From Methylobacterium sp. J-078 (GTDB lineage Bacteria > Pseudomonadota > Alphaproteobacteria > Rhizobiales > Beijerinckiaceae): a stretch of DNA of 64,000 nt. The number at the start of each line of letters is the position of its first letter. The stretch's first letter is position 1. The notes below the pieces were generated by a model. It did not search any database and was not told the DNA's origin. It saw nothing but the letters and a program-made list of their open reading frames with translations. The stretch spans positions 43,686 through 107,685 of the forward strand of contig NZ_JAKSYI010000110.1 of NCBI RefSeq assembly GCF_022829285.1. Reading direction: 5' to 3'. The position numbers were made by a program, and so were the translations under genes. Below, piece after piece: positions 44,591 through 54,539 of the stretch.

Positions 44591-45691
44591 TCAGGCCGTG
44601 CGCAGGGCGCCGGTGGCCGGCCTGGGCCGCGTGCTCACGATGTGGAAGGCCCGCGGACGCTCGAAGAGGAAGGCGAGCCTGGTGTTCCGGACCATCCGTT
44701 CCAGAGCCAGGGGCACCAGCACCGCCGCCGCCGTGACGGCGAGACTCGCGACGCCGATGTCGGTGATCGCCCCGGTCTTGGCGATGAACGTCCGGGTGAA
44801 TGCCATCGGGAGGAAGAAGGCGAGATAGATCACGATGGAGCGCTGGCCGCAGGTCCGCAGGAAGGCCGTGACGGGTCCGCCCGCCCGGGTCAGAAGGGTG
44901 CCGACGGTGATGATCGCCAGGGCCCCGGCGCCGCCGAGAAGCAGGCTCAGGCCGGGCAACTGGGCGAGGGTCGGTGCGAAGGAGAGATGCGTCTGCGTGA
45001 AGGCCATCACGGCGTTGACGACCGCCCAGAGGGCGAGGCCGGTCAGGGCCGCGCTGGCGTTGCGCCGCACCCAGTCGGCGAACGTGAAGATGCGCTCGGC
45101 GAAGAGGTAGCCCAGCAGGAACCAGACGTAGCGGGCGCAGAACTCGTCCACGAGGTTGCTGCCGCTGCTGACCGGTACGCTCTCCAGGAGGATCGCGAAG
45201 CCGAGGAGCAGCGGCGCCGGCACCCGGCGCAGCAGCTTGGTGCAGACCGAGAACACCGCCAGGACGTAGATGAACCACAGGGTCGAGTAGGGTTCGACCA
45301 CCGCCATCGCCAGGTGGCTGAGGAAAGCCGTCGGCCCGGCCCCGTCGACGATCTGGCCGTACTTCGCCACCGACTGGATCAGCACCCAGAGCACGTAGAA
45401 ATACGCGAAGTGCACGAGGCGGCGATCGAGGAAGAGGCGCCAATCGCGGTCGATCACCCGTCCGAGGAACAGGCCGGACAGGAGGAAGAAGTCCGGCATC
45501 CGGAACGGCTTGGCGAAGGCCACGACGGTGTGGAGGAAGCCCTCGCCCCCGAGGGTCACACCGGTGCTCAGGGTGGAGTGCATGATCACCACCAGGACGA
45601 TGCAGAGCCCCTTGGCGACGTCGACCCAGGCGAGGCGGTTCGCCTCGTCCGGGCCCGCCCGCCCGATTGCCCCCATTTCGAATGCCGACAC
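44591..45691 (-). CDS. Acyltransferase family 3 membrane protein
   Basis: A 366-residue multi-pass protein of the acyltransferase-3 family, about ten helices. The N-terminal motif is LAWVDVAKGLCIVLVVIMHSTLS, with the family histidine in IVMH. It then has FRMPDFFLLSGLFLG and WFIYVLAVFSV. Members O-acylate polysaccharides, peptidoglycan or glucans (OpgC-like). Start is GTG 45691 with AGGGAG seven bases before it; ATG 45676 is an alternative. Confidence 0.88.
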   Translation of the reverse strand: MSAFEMGAIGRAGPDEANRLAWVDVAKGLCIVLVVIMHSTLSTGVTLGGEGFLHTVVAFAKPFRMPDFFLLSGLFLGRVIDRDWRLFLDRRLVHFAYFYVLWVLIQSVAKYGQIVDGAGPTAFLSHLAMAVVEPYSTLWFIYVLAVFSVCTKLLRRVPAPLLLGFAILLESVPVSSGSNLVDEFCARYVWFLLGYLFAERIFTFADWVRRNASAALTGLALWAVVNAVMAFTQTHLSFAPTLAQLPGLSLLLGGAGALAIITVGTLLTRAGGPVTAFLRTCGQRSIVIYLAFFLPMAFTRTFIAKTGAITDIGVASLAVTAAAVLVPLALERMVRNTRLAFLFERPRAFHIVSTRPRPATGALRTA

Positions 45692-45838
45692 GGTCGCGCT
45701 CCCTTCACATCGCCGGTCACCCTCCGGCGGGAAATCTTAAGGAGCGGATACGGGATCGGAACCGGCGCGGATCATGCCGAAGAACGGGTAAAAGCCATGC
45801 CGCCAAACCGGCGACATCCCTGGTGTATCGCCGCCTCC

Positions 45839-46213
45839 TCAGGCCGGATCGCGCTTCGGGCCCCTGCGCCCGCGGCTCATCCGCGTCGCGGCGTGGAAGT
45901 CGTCGGGCTTGGTTCGGACCCAGGCCAGGAACCGCGCCATCTCGGGTTCGGCGCGCAAGGACTCGACGTTGGCGAGGCGCCGGGCGATCTCGGCCTCGCT
46001 GAAGCGGGCATGGATGGCCGAATGGCAGATCTGGTGCAGGCGCACCGTGCCGGCCCGCGCACCGCCCTTCAGCTTCGGGACGAGGTGATGCAGGCTGGAC
46101 TTGGCGCGCGGCGGGATCGGGCGCTCGCAGAGCGGGCAAATGACCGGAGATGTCACCGCCGGCCCGTGGGTCGTCGGATCGTCGTCACGCCAGAGGCGGT
46201 CTCGTCGTCCCAT
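45839..46213 (-). CDS. HNH endonuclease-like protein
   Basis: A 124-residue protein with a zinc-bound HNH fold: CPLCERPIPP, SLHHLVPKLKGG (the H-H-x-VP signature) and LHQICHSAIHARF (the final His). Small stand-alone HNH proteins of this kind are common in alphaproteobacterial genomes and their targets are unknown. AGGGGAG precedes ATG 46213. It is adjacent to the serine hydrolase gene, same strand. Confidence 0.83.
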   Translation of the reverse strand: MGRRDRLWRDDDPTTHGPAVTSPVICPLCERPIPPRAKSSLHHLVPKLKGGARAGTVRLHQICHSAIHARFSEAEIARRLANVESLRAEPEMARFLAWVRTKPDDFHAATRMSRGRRGPKRDPA

Positions 46214-46223
46214 CTCGGCTCCC

Positions 46224-47078
46224 CTAAGGCGCATCCGCCGCGAGGGTCTTGCGGCACGGCGAGACCGTGGCGTTCCCCGGTCGGAACAGGGCCTCCGCCT
46301 CCCGGTCCCGCGCGCCCAGGATCGAGACGTGGTCGCCATCGAGGATGGTCAGCCGGGCACGCGGACCGGCCCGCTCGGCCAGATGTCGGGCGTGCGCCAG
46401 GGGAACCACCCCGTCCCGCGTGCCGTGCACGATGAGAACCGGGCCGCCGGTGCCGGTGATCCGTTCGTCGGAACGGAAGGTGTCGCGCAGGAACAGGCCG
46501 GTGGGCAGGTAGGGGAAGCGGGACGCGGCCACTGCCGCCAGGGAATCGAAGGGCGCCTCCAGGTAGAGGCCGAGATGAGACACGCTCACGCCTACGGCCA
46601 CCGCCACGGCGGCTCCGAGGGAATGCCCATGCAGCAGCACCGGCGCCCCGGGTGCGCGTGCCGCGACCGTCCGGTAGGCCGCGTCCGCATCGGCGATCAG
46701 GCCAGCCTCGCTCGGGGATCCTGTCGAGCCCGGATAGCCCCGGTACGCGATGGCCAGGACGCCCCAGCCCTCCGCGCGCCAGGGATCGGCCGCGAAGCGC
46801 GCCGCCGCCGGCTCGGGCCGCGAGCCGTTCCCATGGAAGCTGAGGACGACGGCGCAGCCCGGCGCGGGCGGACGCCAGAAGCCGAGGAGGCGCTCACCGT
46901 CGGCGGTCTCGACACGGATCGCCTGCGTGCCGGCGGGCGCCTCCCGCGGGGTCGGGGCCGTCTGATTTCGGAAGGCTCCCGGATAGATCAGGTGCCTCTG
47001 AAACAGGGCCAGGAGGAGGGTCGCACCGACAAAGAGCGCGAGCGGCGCCGCAACCAGCATCGAGAGGAGAAGGCGCAT
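46224..47078 (-). CDS. Alpha/beta hydrolase with N-terminal membrane anchor
   Basis: A 284-residue serine hydrolase. The N-terminus is hydrophobic (MRLLLSMLVAAPLALFVGATLLLALFQRHLIYPG), probably an anchor or uncleaved signal. The core has LSFHGNGSRPEP (oxyanion), nucleophile in LLHGHSLGAAVAVAVG, acid in LIVHGTRDGVVP and His in LDGDHVSILG. It resembles the YfhR/FrsA-like group near membrane. The substrate is unknown. The stop lies 11 bases from the HNH start, so they may be co-transcribed. Confidence 0.85.
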   Translation of the reverse strand: MRLLLSMLVAAPLALFVGATLLLALFQRHLIYPGAFRNQTAPTPREAPAGTQAIRVETADGERLLGFWRPPAPGCAVVLSFHGNGSRPEPAAARFAADPWRAEGWGVLAIAYRGYPGSTGSPSEAGLIADADAAYRTVAARAPGAPVLLHGHSLGAAVAVAVGVSVSHLGLYLEAPFDSLAAVAASRFPYLPTGLFLRDTFRSDERITGTGGPVLIVHGTRDGVVPLAHARHLAERAGPRARLTILDGDHVSILGARDREAEALFRPGNATVSPCRKTLAADAP

Positions 47079-47392
47079 GCATCCGAACGTGTGTGCCCGC
47101 GGTGGGATGTCCCGACCCGTGAGGCGATCCGCAAACACCCGGTTCCGGGCTCGGCGAGGTTTGAGGCCGCGGTGACCGGGGTGTCGGCTGTCCGTGGCAA
47201 GGTAGCACTGGACTTTGGCGTGTCACCAGCGATGTTGCGTCGCGTGAAAGCCCACCGTCCCGCCCCCCGTCCGCGACCGGTCCCGCAGGGCCGACGCGGG
47301 TCTTTTACGCGCGCCGCCACCTTGTCCGCATCGTCGGGAGGGGGAAATCCGGGGCGTGCCCGCCGCCGTGGCGTCGCCCCGCCCCGTCTCGC
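47079..47392. other. 314-bp divergent intergenic stretch, nothing recognised
   Basis: It lies between the divergent hydrolase and the M50-like gene and presumably holds both promoters. No inverted repeat of note. Confidence 0.35.
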
Positions 47393-48151
47393 ATGACGGC
47401 GATCCGGGACGACGGGAGCGGTACGGGCAGGCCTGTCCTCAGCACCAACATCCTGCTGATCACGCTGATCTTCAGCGGCCTCGGTTTCGGGATCGGGGCC
47501 GAGGCGCTGGAGGGTTCGGGCGCGGCCTTCGCCTTCGTGATCGCCGGATGGGTGCTCGGCCTGTGCCTGCACGCGTTCGGCCACGCCCTCGTGGAGGTGC
47601 GGTCCGGTCTGTCGGCGGGCGGGAGCCTCACGCTCGATCCCCTGCGCGCGCCCGATCCGGCGGCGACGATGCTGCTGCCCGTGGTCTTCACGATCCTGGC
47701 GGGCCTGGGTTTTCCGGGCGGTGCCTCGCCGGGGGACGCGGCCGAAGGACTGAGCCGGGGGCGCCGGTCGGCCGTTGCGGCGGCCGGTCCTGCCGCGAGC
47801 CTCGGCTTCCTCATGGTACTCGTCCTGCTCTACACCCTCGCCAGCCCGGATTCGGAGGTCCTGCGGGCCGTGCTCGCGGTCTCGGTGCTGTTCCAGGGGA
47901 CCGCCCTCGTCCTCGGACTGATGCCGGTCCCCGGCCTCGACGGCTACGGCATCCTGAGGCCCTGGCTGCCGGGCGACTGGTCGTGGACCGATCGGATGGC
48001 CCGGCACGCGAGTCTCGTCCTGCTCGGGTTGTTCCTGCTCTCGGGCGCTTTCTCCCGTCCGCTGTTTCGCGCGAGCCTGCGCCTGACCGCGAGCCTCGGC
48101 ATCGACCTGTCCGACGTGATCGCCGGGTATCGACTCATTCGGCTCTGGTGA
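47393..48151 (+). CDS. M50/site-2-protease-like membrane protein with degenerate zinc motif
   Basis: A 252-residue protein with about six helices. The first zinc motif position reads VLGLCLHAFGHALVEVRSG, so HExxH is HAFGH: both histidines remain, the catalytic glutamate is alanine. The second family block is intact (LGLMPVPGLDGYGIL, of the type NxxPxxxLDG). Family proteases cleave transmembrane substrates. This protein may be an inactive homologue or use a different base. Start ATG 47393. Terminator and leader of the next gene follow. Confidence 0.62.
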   Translation: MTAIRDDGSGTGRPVLSTNILLITLIFSGLGFGIGAEALEGSGAAFAFVIAGWVLGLCLHAFGHALVEVRSGLSAGGSLTLDPLRAPDPAATMLLPVVFTILAGLGFPGGASPGDAAEGLSRGRRSAVAAAGPAASLGFLMVLVLLYTLASPDSEVLRAVLAVSVLFQGTALVLGLMPVPGLDGYGILRPWLPGDWSWTDRMARHASLVLLGLFLLSGAFSRPLFRASLRLTASLGIDLSDVIAGYRLIRLW

Positions 48152-48165
48152 TCATAAGCTTATCG

Positions 48166-48328
48166 CAACCTGAGGTTGGTAGGGTGGGTAATGTCAGATC
48201 ACGAATACGTGTACGAGACCGGGGCGTCTCGTACACGTATCGGCGTGTTGCCTGTGTTTCTTTGGTTTGGTGAAGATCGGGTTCGCCCGATCGTGGCTCC
48301 CATGAACGAGGAGGTGAGTTGTTTGGTC
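48166..48328 (+). promoter_or_regulatory. Hairpin-rich leader of the 68-residue protein gene
   Basis: Three hairpins in a row. CAACC-TGA-GGTTG is at 48166-48178. A perfect 15-bp stem (ATACGTGTACGAGAC, CGGGGC, GTCTCGTACACGTAT) is at 48205-48240. GATCGGG-TTCG-CCCGATC, with a UUCG loop, is at 48275-48292. A GAGGAGGTGAG Shine-Dalgarno is at 48308-48318, then ATG 48329. GC falls here relative to the flanks. No known riboswitch family fits. Confidence 0.65.
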
Positions 48329-48535
48329 ATGACGGACGCGACGCTACCGAAGCCCTATCGCATTCTTCTGTTGGATACTGCCGGACGCGTGCTCCGCACC
48401 AAGGTCTTGTCCGTTCACGAGGAAGCGGATGCCATTGAGCGGACCCGTGCACTCATGGATGGACGCGCGGTGGAACTCTGGGACGGTGATCGGCTCGTGC
48501 TGCGCCTGGATCCGCCCGATACGCCTTCAGCCTGA
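48329..48535 (+). CDS. 68-residue protein, unknown function
   Basis: A small acidic protein: TLPKPYRILLLDTAGRVLRTKVLSVHEEADAIERTRALMDG, then RAVELWDGDRLVLRLD. A beta-hairpin then helix pattern resembles the small proteins abundant in Methylobacterium that carry LWDGxRLV. ATG 48329 is preceded at 11 bases by GAGGAGGTGAG; the in-frame ATG at 48191 is inside a perfect stem-loop and is not used. It may be regulated through the structured leader. Confidence 0.6.
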   Translation: MTDATLPKPYRILLLDTAGRVLRTKVLSVHEEADAIERTRALMDGRAVELWDGDRLVLRLDPPDTPSA

Positions 48536-48665
48536 GCACGCTTCGCATCCCTCAGGCGCTGCGACCTTCGGGCCCCCTGTCCGCCGGCGGGGACTTTCGT
48601 GCTAGGTGCGCTCCGTGTCCGGACCGGGAGCCATCATCGGCGCGGCAGCCGGCGGAGACTCGTTC

Positions 48666-48920
48666 ATGGCCCTCAAGACGACCTTCCTGGTCCAGACCTT
48701 CGTGCTCAAGCGCAAGCGACTTACGCCCGGCGACCGTGAGATCGCGGTGACGGAGAGCGGCGCCCTCAAGAAGGCCGAAGCCATGGCCGCGCGGTTTCCC
48801 GGGACGGCGGCGATCAGGGTCGTGGCCGACGACGAGACCGGCGAGTTGGAGAGCGCCACCATCCTGGCCAGCTTCGGCGAGGTGCCGGACGATTTTGCCG
48901 AAAGCCTCCAGGGCTCCTGA
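48666..48920 (+). CDS. 84-residue conserved-type protein, unknown function
   Basis: MALKTTFLVQTFVLKRKRLTPGDREIAVTESGALKKAEAMAAR and TAAIRVVADDETGELESATILASFG. The beta-strand/helix alternation suggests a small alpha/beta domain of the type found in transcription or stress proteins. No catalytic motif. ATG 48666 lies 27 bases after GGAGCC. A strong terminator follows at 48973. Confidence 0.55.
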   Translation: MALKTTFLVQTFVLKRKRLTPGDREIAVTESGALKKAEAMAARFPGTAAIRVVADDETGELESATILASFGEVPDDFAESLQGS

Positions 48921-48972
48921 CGCAGGCGCGAGACGGGACCTCGTAGAGACGCACGGCCGCACGCCAAACGGG

Positions 48973-49007
48973 AAAGGCCCCGCCTGCGCGGAGCAGGCGG
49001 AGCCTTT
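48973..49007. terminator. Bidirectional terminator between convergent genes
   Basis: AAAGGC at 48973-48978 pairs with GCCTTT at 49002-49007, and CCGCCTGC pairs with GCAGGCGG inside it. The ends give a T run on both strands, as expected for the shared end of the 84-residue gene (+) and the glycine-rich gene (-). Confidence 0.8.
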
Positions 49008-49031
49008 CGGACTGTGATCGGGTGTCAGGCC

Positions 49032-49760
49032 TTATGGGCAGGCGTGGCGCAGGCCGTCGTTGCCCAAGTAGGTCCCGGTGCGGCGGTCGTAGGACCGGAA
49101 GCGCTGGACGCAGTATGCGACGTCGTTCCCGCCCGGTGCGACCTCGACGGTCTCGGTGGCATAGCCGGCCGGTGCATAGCCGCCGCCATACGCGCCGTAG
49201 CCGCCGCCATAATAGGCCGGCGCGTAGCCGCCGCCGTAGTAATCGTCGCCGTAATACGCGCTGCCGAGACCGTAGCCGATGCCGGCACCCGCCAGACCGA
49301 GGCCGATGCCGAGCCCCAATCCGCCGTAGCCGCGACGGTATCCGTAGCCCCGTCCGCCGTAACCCGCACGGTTGAAGCCGCCCCGGTCGTATCCACCGCG
49401 AACGAAGCCCGCGCCGCCGCCCCGGTAGCCGTTGGCTGCCACCAGACCCGTGCCGGCACCGGCATTGCCGATGACGCCCCGGTTGAAGCCGCCACGATTG
49501 AACCCGCCCTGGGCGAGGCCGCCGCGGAAGCCGCCACCGCCGAAGTTTCCGCCCCGGAAGCCGCCTTGAGCCATGCCCCCGCGGAACCCGCCGCCACCGA
49601 AATTGCCGCCGCGGAATCCGCCGCCGCCCATGCCGCCACCATGGAATCCGCCGCCGCCGCCGCGGAAGCCACCGCCGCCGCCCGGACGGGCATCGGCGGA
49701 CGCGGAAATCATCGAAAGGGCACCGACCAAAGCGGCCGAGGCCAGGACTATGCGCTTCAT
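49032..49760 (-). CDS. Secreted glycine-rich protein with BA14K-like C-terminus
   Basis: A 242-residue protein: signal MKRIVLASAALVGALSMISASADA, then a long GGGGFRGG/GGNFGGGGFRGG repeat region (about 27-110) with a second Tyr/Gly-rich part (YGGGYAPAYYGGGYGAYGGG), ending AYCVQRFRSYDRRTGTYLGNDGLRHACP. The C-terminus matches the BA14K family, immunoreactive or surface-linked proteins of alphaproteobacteria, with two cysteines in the block. AAAACC is upstream but the Shine-Dalgarno is weak. The Gly-rich part probably binds the envelope or forms a matrix. Confidence 0.8.
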   Translation of the reverse strand: MKRIVLASAALVGALSMISASADARPGGGGGFRGGGGGFHGGGMGGGGFRGGNFGGGGFRGGMAQGGFRGGNFGGGGFRGGLAQGGFNRGGFNRGVIGNAGAGTGLVAANGYRGGGAGFVRGGYDRGGFNRAGYGGRGYGYRRGYGGLGLGIGLGLAGAGIGYGLGSAYYGDDYYGGGYAPAYYGGGYGAYGGGYAPAGYATETVEVAPGGNDVAYCVQRFRSYDRRTGTYLGNDGLRHACP

Positions 49761-49878
49761 GGGAAAACCTGTCGTTCGCGTGCCGATCCCGAGGACCGGA
49801 CTTCTGGTAACCGAACGCCCGGGCTGACGATAAAGTTCGTTTCTCACCCGGTTCTGCGTCGGTTTGCCGGAGCGGTGA

Positions 49879-49907
49879 TTGACAAAACGGTCGCCGACCT
49901 CGAACCT
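49879..49907 (+). promoter_or_regulatory. Candidate promoter before the TPP riboswitch
   Basis: TTGACA at 49879-49884, 17 bases, GAACCT at 49902-49907. The -35 is exact and the -10 weak, with transcription just before the aptamer. Positioned as expected for thiC. Confidence 0.35.
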
Positions 49908-49913
49908 GGAACC

Positions 49914-50008
49914 ATTCCGAGGGGGGCTCCGAGTGCGGGAGCTGAGATTGGGCGCGTCGCCCTGACCCTTGAACCTGATCCGGTTCGTACCGGCGGAGGG
50001 ACGGGAAT
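49914..50008 (+). ncRNA. TPP (thiamine pyrophosphate) riboswitch
   Basis: The aptamer core is recognisable: P1 ATTCCG/CGGGAAT, the GAGGGGGGCTCCG region, CTGAGA at 49942-49947, ACCCTTGAACCTGATC ending 49980, and a P4/P5 arm CCGG...CCGGCGGAGGGA. The conserved CTGAGA and TTGAACCTGATC are the pyrimidine- and pyrophosphate-sensing elements of the THI element. It lies 89 bases before thiC. It binds TPP and shuts off thiC expression, probably at translation, since no clear terminator with T run follows. Confidence 0.94.
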
Positions 50009-50063
50009 CTCAAAGACGGCGCGTATCCTCAAGCGTCATCCCATCCACCTCCACCGCCTATGA

Positions 50064-51989
<1,926 letters not shown>

Positions 51990-52026
51990 AGTCGCCGGCC
52001 CCCGTGACCCGGCCGGGTCACGGGGA

Positions 52027-53550
52027 TCACGCGAACAGCCCGTGCACGAACCAGCGCGCGGGCGTCTCCCGCGTGGGGAATCCCTCGCGATAGACCCAGA
52101 GGCGGCGGCCGGCCTCGTCCTCCACCACGTAGTAGTCCCGCGCCGGACCCGGCGCCTGCCACCACTCGTCGGCGATGCGCTCGGGCCCGTCCGCATGGGC
52201 GACGCGGTGCAGGCGCCGGCGCCAGCGGAAGCGGTGCGGCGGCCCGTCGGGGGCGAGGGCGATGACGTCCTCGGCGGCCTCGCCGCGGCCGAGCAGCACC
52301 AGCGGCCGCGGCGGAAGGTGCGGCCGGGCCGCCTGCGCGGGCAGGCTCGCGCGCCAGGGTTCCGCGATCTCGGCACGCTCGGGCAGGTGGCTCGCCCGGA
52401 AGCCGAGCCGCATCATCCGCCGGCCGAGGCGCTGGCGCAGGGCGTCGCCCAGGTGCTCGGCCCCCGCGCCGTCGGGGGCCTCCACCAGCATGCCCTGACG
52501 CGCCGCGATCGTGCCGGTGGCGGTGACCGCGAGGCCGATCGTCTCGAAGCCGAAACCGGCATCGAGGGCCGGGCCGAGGCGGTCGAGGCGCAGGGTCAGC
52601 AGGCGCTCGATCTGCGCCGGGCAGCGGGTCGGCAGACTCATCCCGAGGTCGAGGGTGCGCACCACTCCGTCGACGCGGGTCAGGGACAGCCGCACCGCGC
52701 GGGCCCCGAGTCCGGCCGCCTCCAGCCGGGGCGCCAGCCCCGCCATCAGGCGCGTGGCCGTGGCGACGATGGTCTCCGGCCGCCCGACCGGTTCGAGGAA
52801 GCCGCGCACGGCCTCGAATTCACGTGGGTCCTCCGTGCAGACGAGGGGTTCCGGCCGGTGGCCGAGGGCCTGATCGAGGCGCAGCAACAGGGTCTCGCCG
52901 AAGCGCCGGGCCAGCGGCGCGCGGGCTGCTGCGGCGAGATCGCCGATCCGGCGCAGGCCGAGGCGGGCGAGCGCCTGCGCCATGGCCGGATCGAGGCGCA
53001 GGGCCGAGACCGGCAGGGTCCGTAGGGCCTCCGCGTTGCCTCCGGGCGCCACGAGGCCACCCCCGCCATGCCGGGCCAGGGCGAAGGCGCAGGCCGGGGT
53101 ATCGGCGAGGGCGATCCGGGCCGGGATCGCGCCCTCGGACAATCGCCGGACGAGGTCCGACACCAACTGCGCCTCGCCGCCGAACAGGTGGCTCGCCCCC
53201 GCGATGTCGAGGAAGAACCCGTCCCCGCCCTCCGCCGGGCCGAAGGGCGCGACGACCGGGGTATAGCGCTTGGCCCAGAGGCAGAGCCGGTGCAGGGCGG
53301 CGGCGTCGGCCTCCGGGTCGGCGGGATGGACGGAGACGGGCGTGCCGATGCGGGCGCGGGCACGGGCCAGGGTCTCGCCGGGTTCGAGGCCCAGCGCCCG
53401 CGCCTGCGCGTCCACCGCGATCAGGCGCAGGCCGCTGGCCTCCATCGCAGCCACGACCATCGGCCCATCATCCCGAGCGCTGGACGCGCCCGCCCGCCTC
53501 AGCCGCGTGACCGGCCAGTGCTCCAGCCAGACCGAAACGATGCGCGGCAT
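52027..53550 (-). CDS. imuB: ImuB, catalytically inactive Y-family polymerase-like protein
   Basis: A 507-residue protein related to DinB polymerases. It starts MPRIVSVWLEHWPVTRL, then FFLDIAGASHLFGGEAQL and RLGLRRIGDLAAA, with the little-finger part beyond. The catalytic acid motif of Y-family polymerases is not in the normal DxD form (IAGASHLFGG). ImuB works as a hub for the error-prone polymerase DnaE2, holding it to the clamp. It overlaps imuA by 83 bases. A clamp-binding motif is expected at the C-terminus but not clear. Induced with imuA by the SOS box. Confidence 0.9.
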   Translation of the reverse strand: MPRIVSVWLEHWPVTRLRRAGASSARDDGPMVVAAMEASGLRLIAVDAQARALGLEPGETLARARARIGTPVSVHPADPEADAAALHRLCLWAKRYTPVVAPFGPAEGGDGFFLDIAGASHLFGGEAQLVSDLVRRLSEGAIPARIALADTPACAFALARHGGGGLVAPGGNAEALRTLPVSALRLDPAMAQALARLGLRRIGDLAAAARAPLARRFGETLLLRLDQALGHRPEPLVCTEDPREFEAVRGFLEPVGRPETIVATATRLMAGLAPRLEAAGLGARAVRLSLTRVDGVVRTLDLGMSLPTRCPAQIERLLTLRLDRLGPALDAGFGFETIGLAVTATGTIAARQGMLVEAPDGAGAEHLGDALRQRLGRRMMRLGFRASHLPERAEIAEPWRASLPAQAARPHLPPRPLVLLGRGEAAEDVIALAPDGPPHRFRWRRRLHRVAHADGPERIADEWWQAPGPARDYYVVEDEAGRRLWVYREGFPTRETPARWFVHGLFA

Positions 53551-54307
53551 GATCCCACTCCAGAAGCCAGTGTCCGGTCCGCCCGTTGCGGCTTCGGTCG
53601 AGGGTCGCTTGCCAGCACGGCCGCTCGATGCAGCCGAAGCGGTCGCGCAGGGCCTTGCCGGCGGCGATCCGCCAGCGGGTCGCCGCCACGTTGGGGCTCT
53701 CCGCCTCCGGGGGCCGCAGGACGAGGAGGAGCCGGTCGGTTCGCCCGGCCGCGAGGTGGAGCCGGCGGCTCTGGGCCAGGGGCAGGGCGGCGTCGACGAG
53801 TCCCGCCACGGCCGCCAGGCCTTGGGACCGCAGCGATTCCTCCAGCGCCCGGTAGGCGTCGGCGTCGCTGGCGACCTCGAACAGCAGCAGGCGGGCCGGG
53901 TCGAGGCCGAGGCCGGCGAGCCCGTGCCCGTAGGGGAGGGGATGGCCCTGGCCCACCACCAGCAGGGCCTCACCGCGCACCCGGGCGAGGTGGCGCGCCA
54001 CCAGGGCGAGGGCGAAGCCGAGGGCCGCCGGCTCGTCGCCCGCCTGGGCGGGGGCGATCTCGTGCAACTGCCCGAGGGCGAGGCCACCCTGCGCGAGACG
54101 CGAATCGATGTCGTGGATGCCCAGCGGAAGGGCACCCCGGAGGACCGGGGCACCCCCGCGTCCGGCCACAAGGTCGCGCAGGGCCGCCAGGTTCGAAGTG
54201 GAAGAGGCTTGAGGCGCCGTCTCGCGAGAGGGCGGGGCCAGGCCCGGTTGGACCGCAGACGGATTATCGGTCTGCGCATCGGGAGGGTCTTCAGGGCTTT
54301 GTCTCAT
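53468..54307 (-). CDS. imuA: ImuA, RecA-like mutagenesis protein
   Basis: A 279-residue RecA-like/SulA-related protein that partners ImuB and DnaE2. Family blocks: LPLGIHDIDSRLAQGGLALGQLHEIAPAQAGDEP, EALLVVGQGHPLPYGHGLAGLGLDPARLLLFE, and the C-terminal WLLEWDHAAHRFGLAG. The N-terminal 35 residues are Pro/Ser-rich. It is divergent from the collagen-like gene and its start is 28 bases from the SOS box. dnaE2 is not downstream; thiC is convergent. Confidence 0.88.
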   Translation of the reverse strand: MRQSPEDPPDAQTDNPSAVQPGLAPPSRETAPQASSTSNLAALRDLVAGRGGAPVLRGALPLGIHDIDSRLAQGGLALGQLHEIAPAQAGDEPAALGFALALVARHLARVRGEALLVVGQGHPLPYGHGLAGLGLDPARLLLFEVASDADAYRALEESLRSQGLAAVAGLVDAALPLAQSRRLHLAAGRTDRLLLVLRPPEAESPNVAATRWRIAAGKALRDRFGCIERPCWQATLDRSRNGRTGHWLLEWDHAAHRFGLAGALAGHAAEAGGRVQRSG

Positions 54308-54334
54308 CGGCTCCGCTCCATCCCGCTACGCTAA

Positions 54335-54349
54335 GAACAAAACAGGAAC
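54335..54349 (-). promoter_or_regulatory. LexA (SOS) box upstream of imuA-imuB
   Basis: On the minus strand GTTC-CTGTTTT-GTTC, the exact alphaproteobacterial LexA site GTTC-N7-GTTC, 28 bases before imuA. The position relative to a known SOS operon makes chance unlikely. Confidence 0.88.
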
Positions 54350-54539
54350 ATACTCAATCGGTTTCCGGGGCCATGCGGAATTTCGCCCATGATCAAGGGC
54401 TTGGCCTGTGGACGGCTGTGGAGTGCTGTGGACGGCGGCCTCAAGCCGACATCTTCGCCACGCTTGACCGTTCGGCGAGGTCAGGGCAGCACTCCCCACC
54501 TGCCGCGCTCAGCAGACGCGGATCAGACCGGAGAAATTC

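Noticed and set aside
48191..48328. N-terminal extension of the 68-residue protein starting at 48191
   Set aside because: It would translate the perfect 15-bp stem and a UUCG hairpin; the downstream ATG has a better Shine-Dalgarno.
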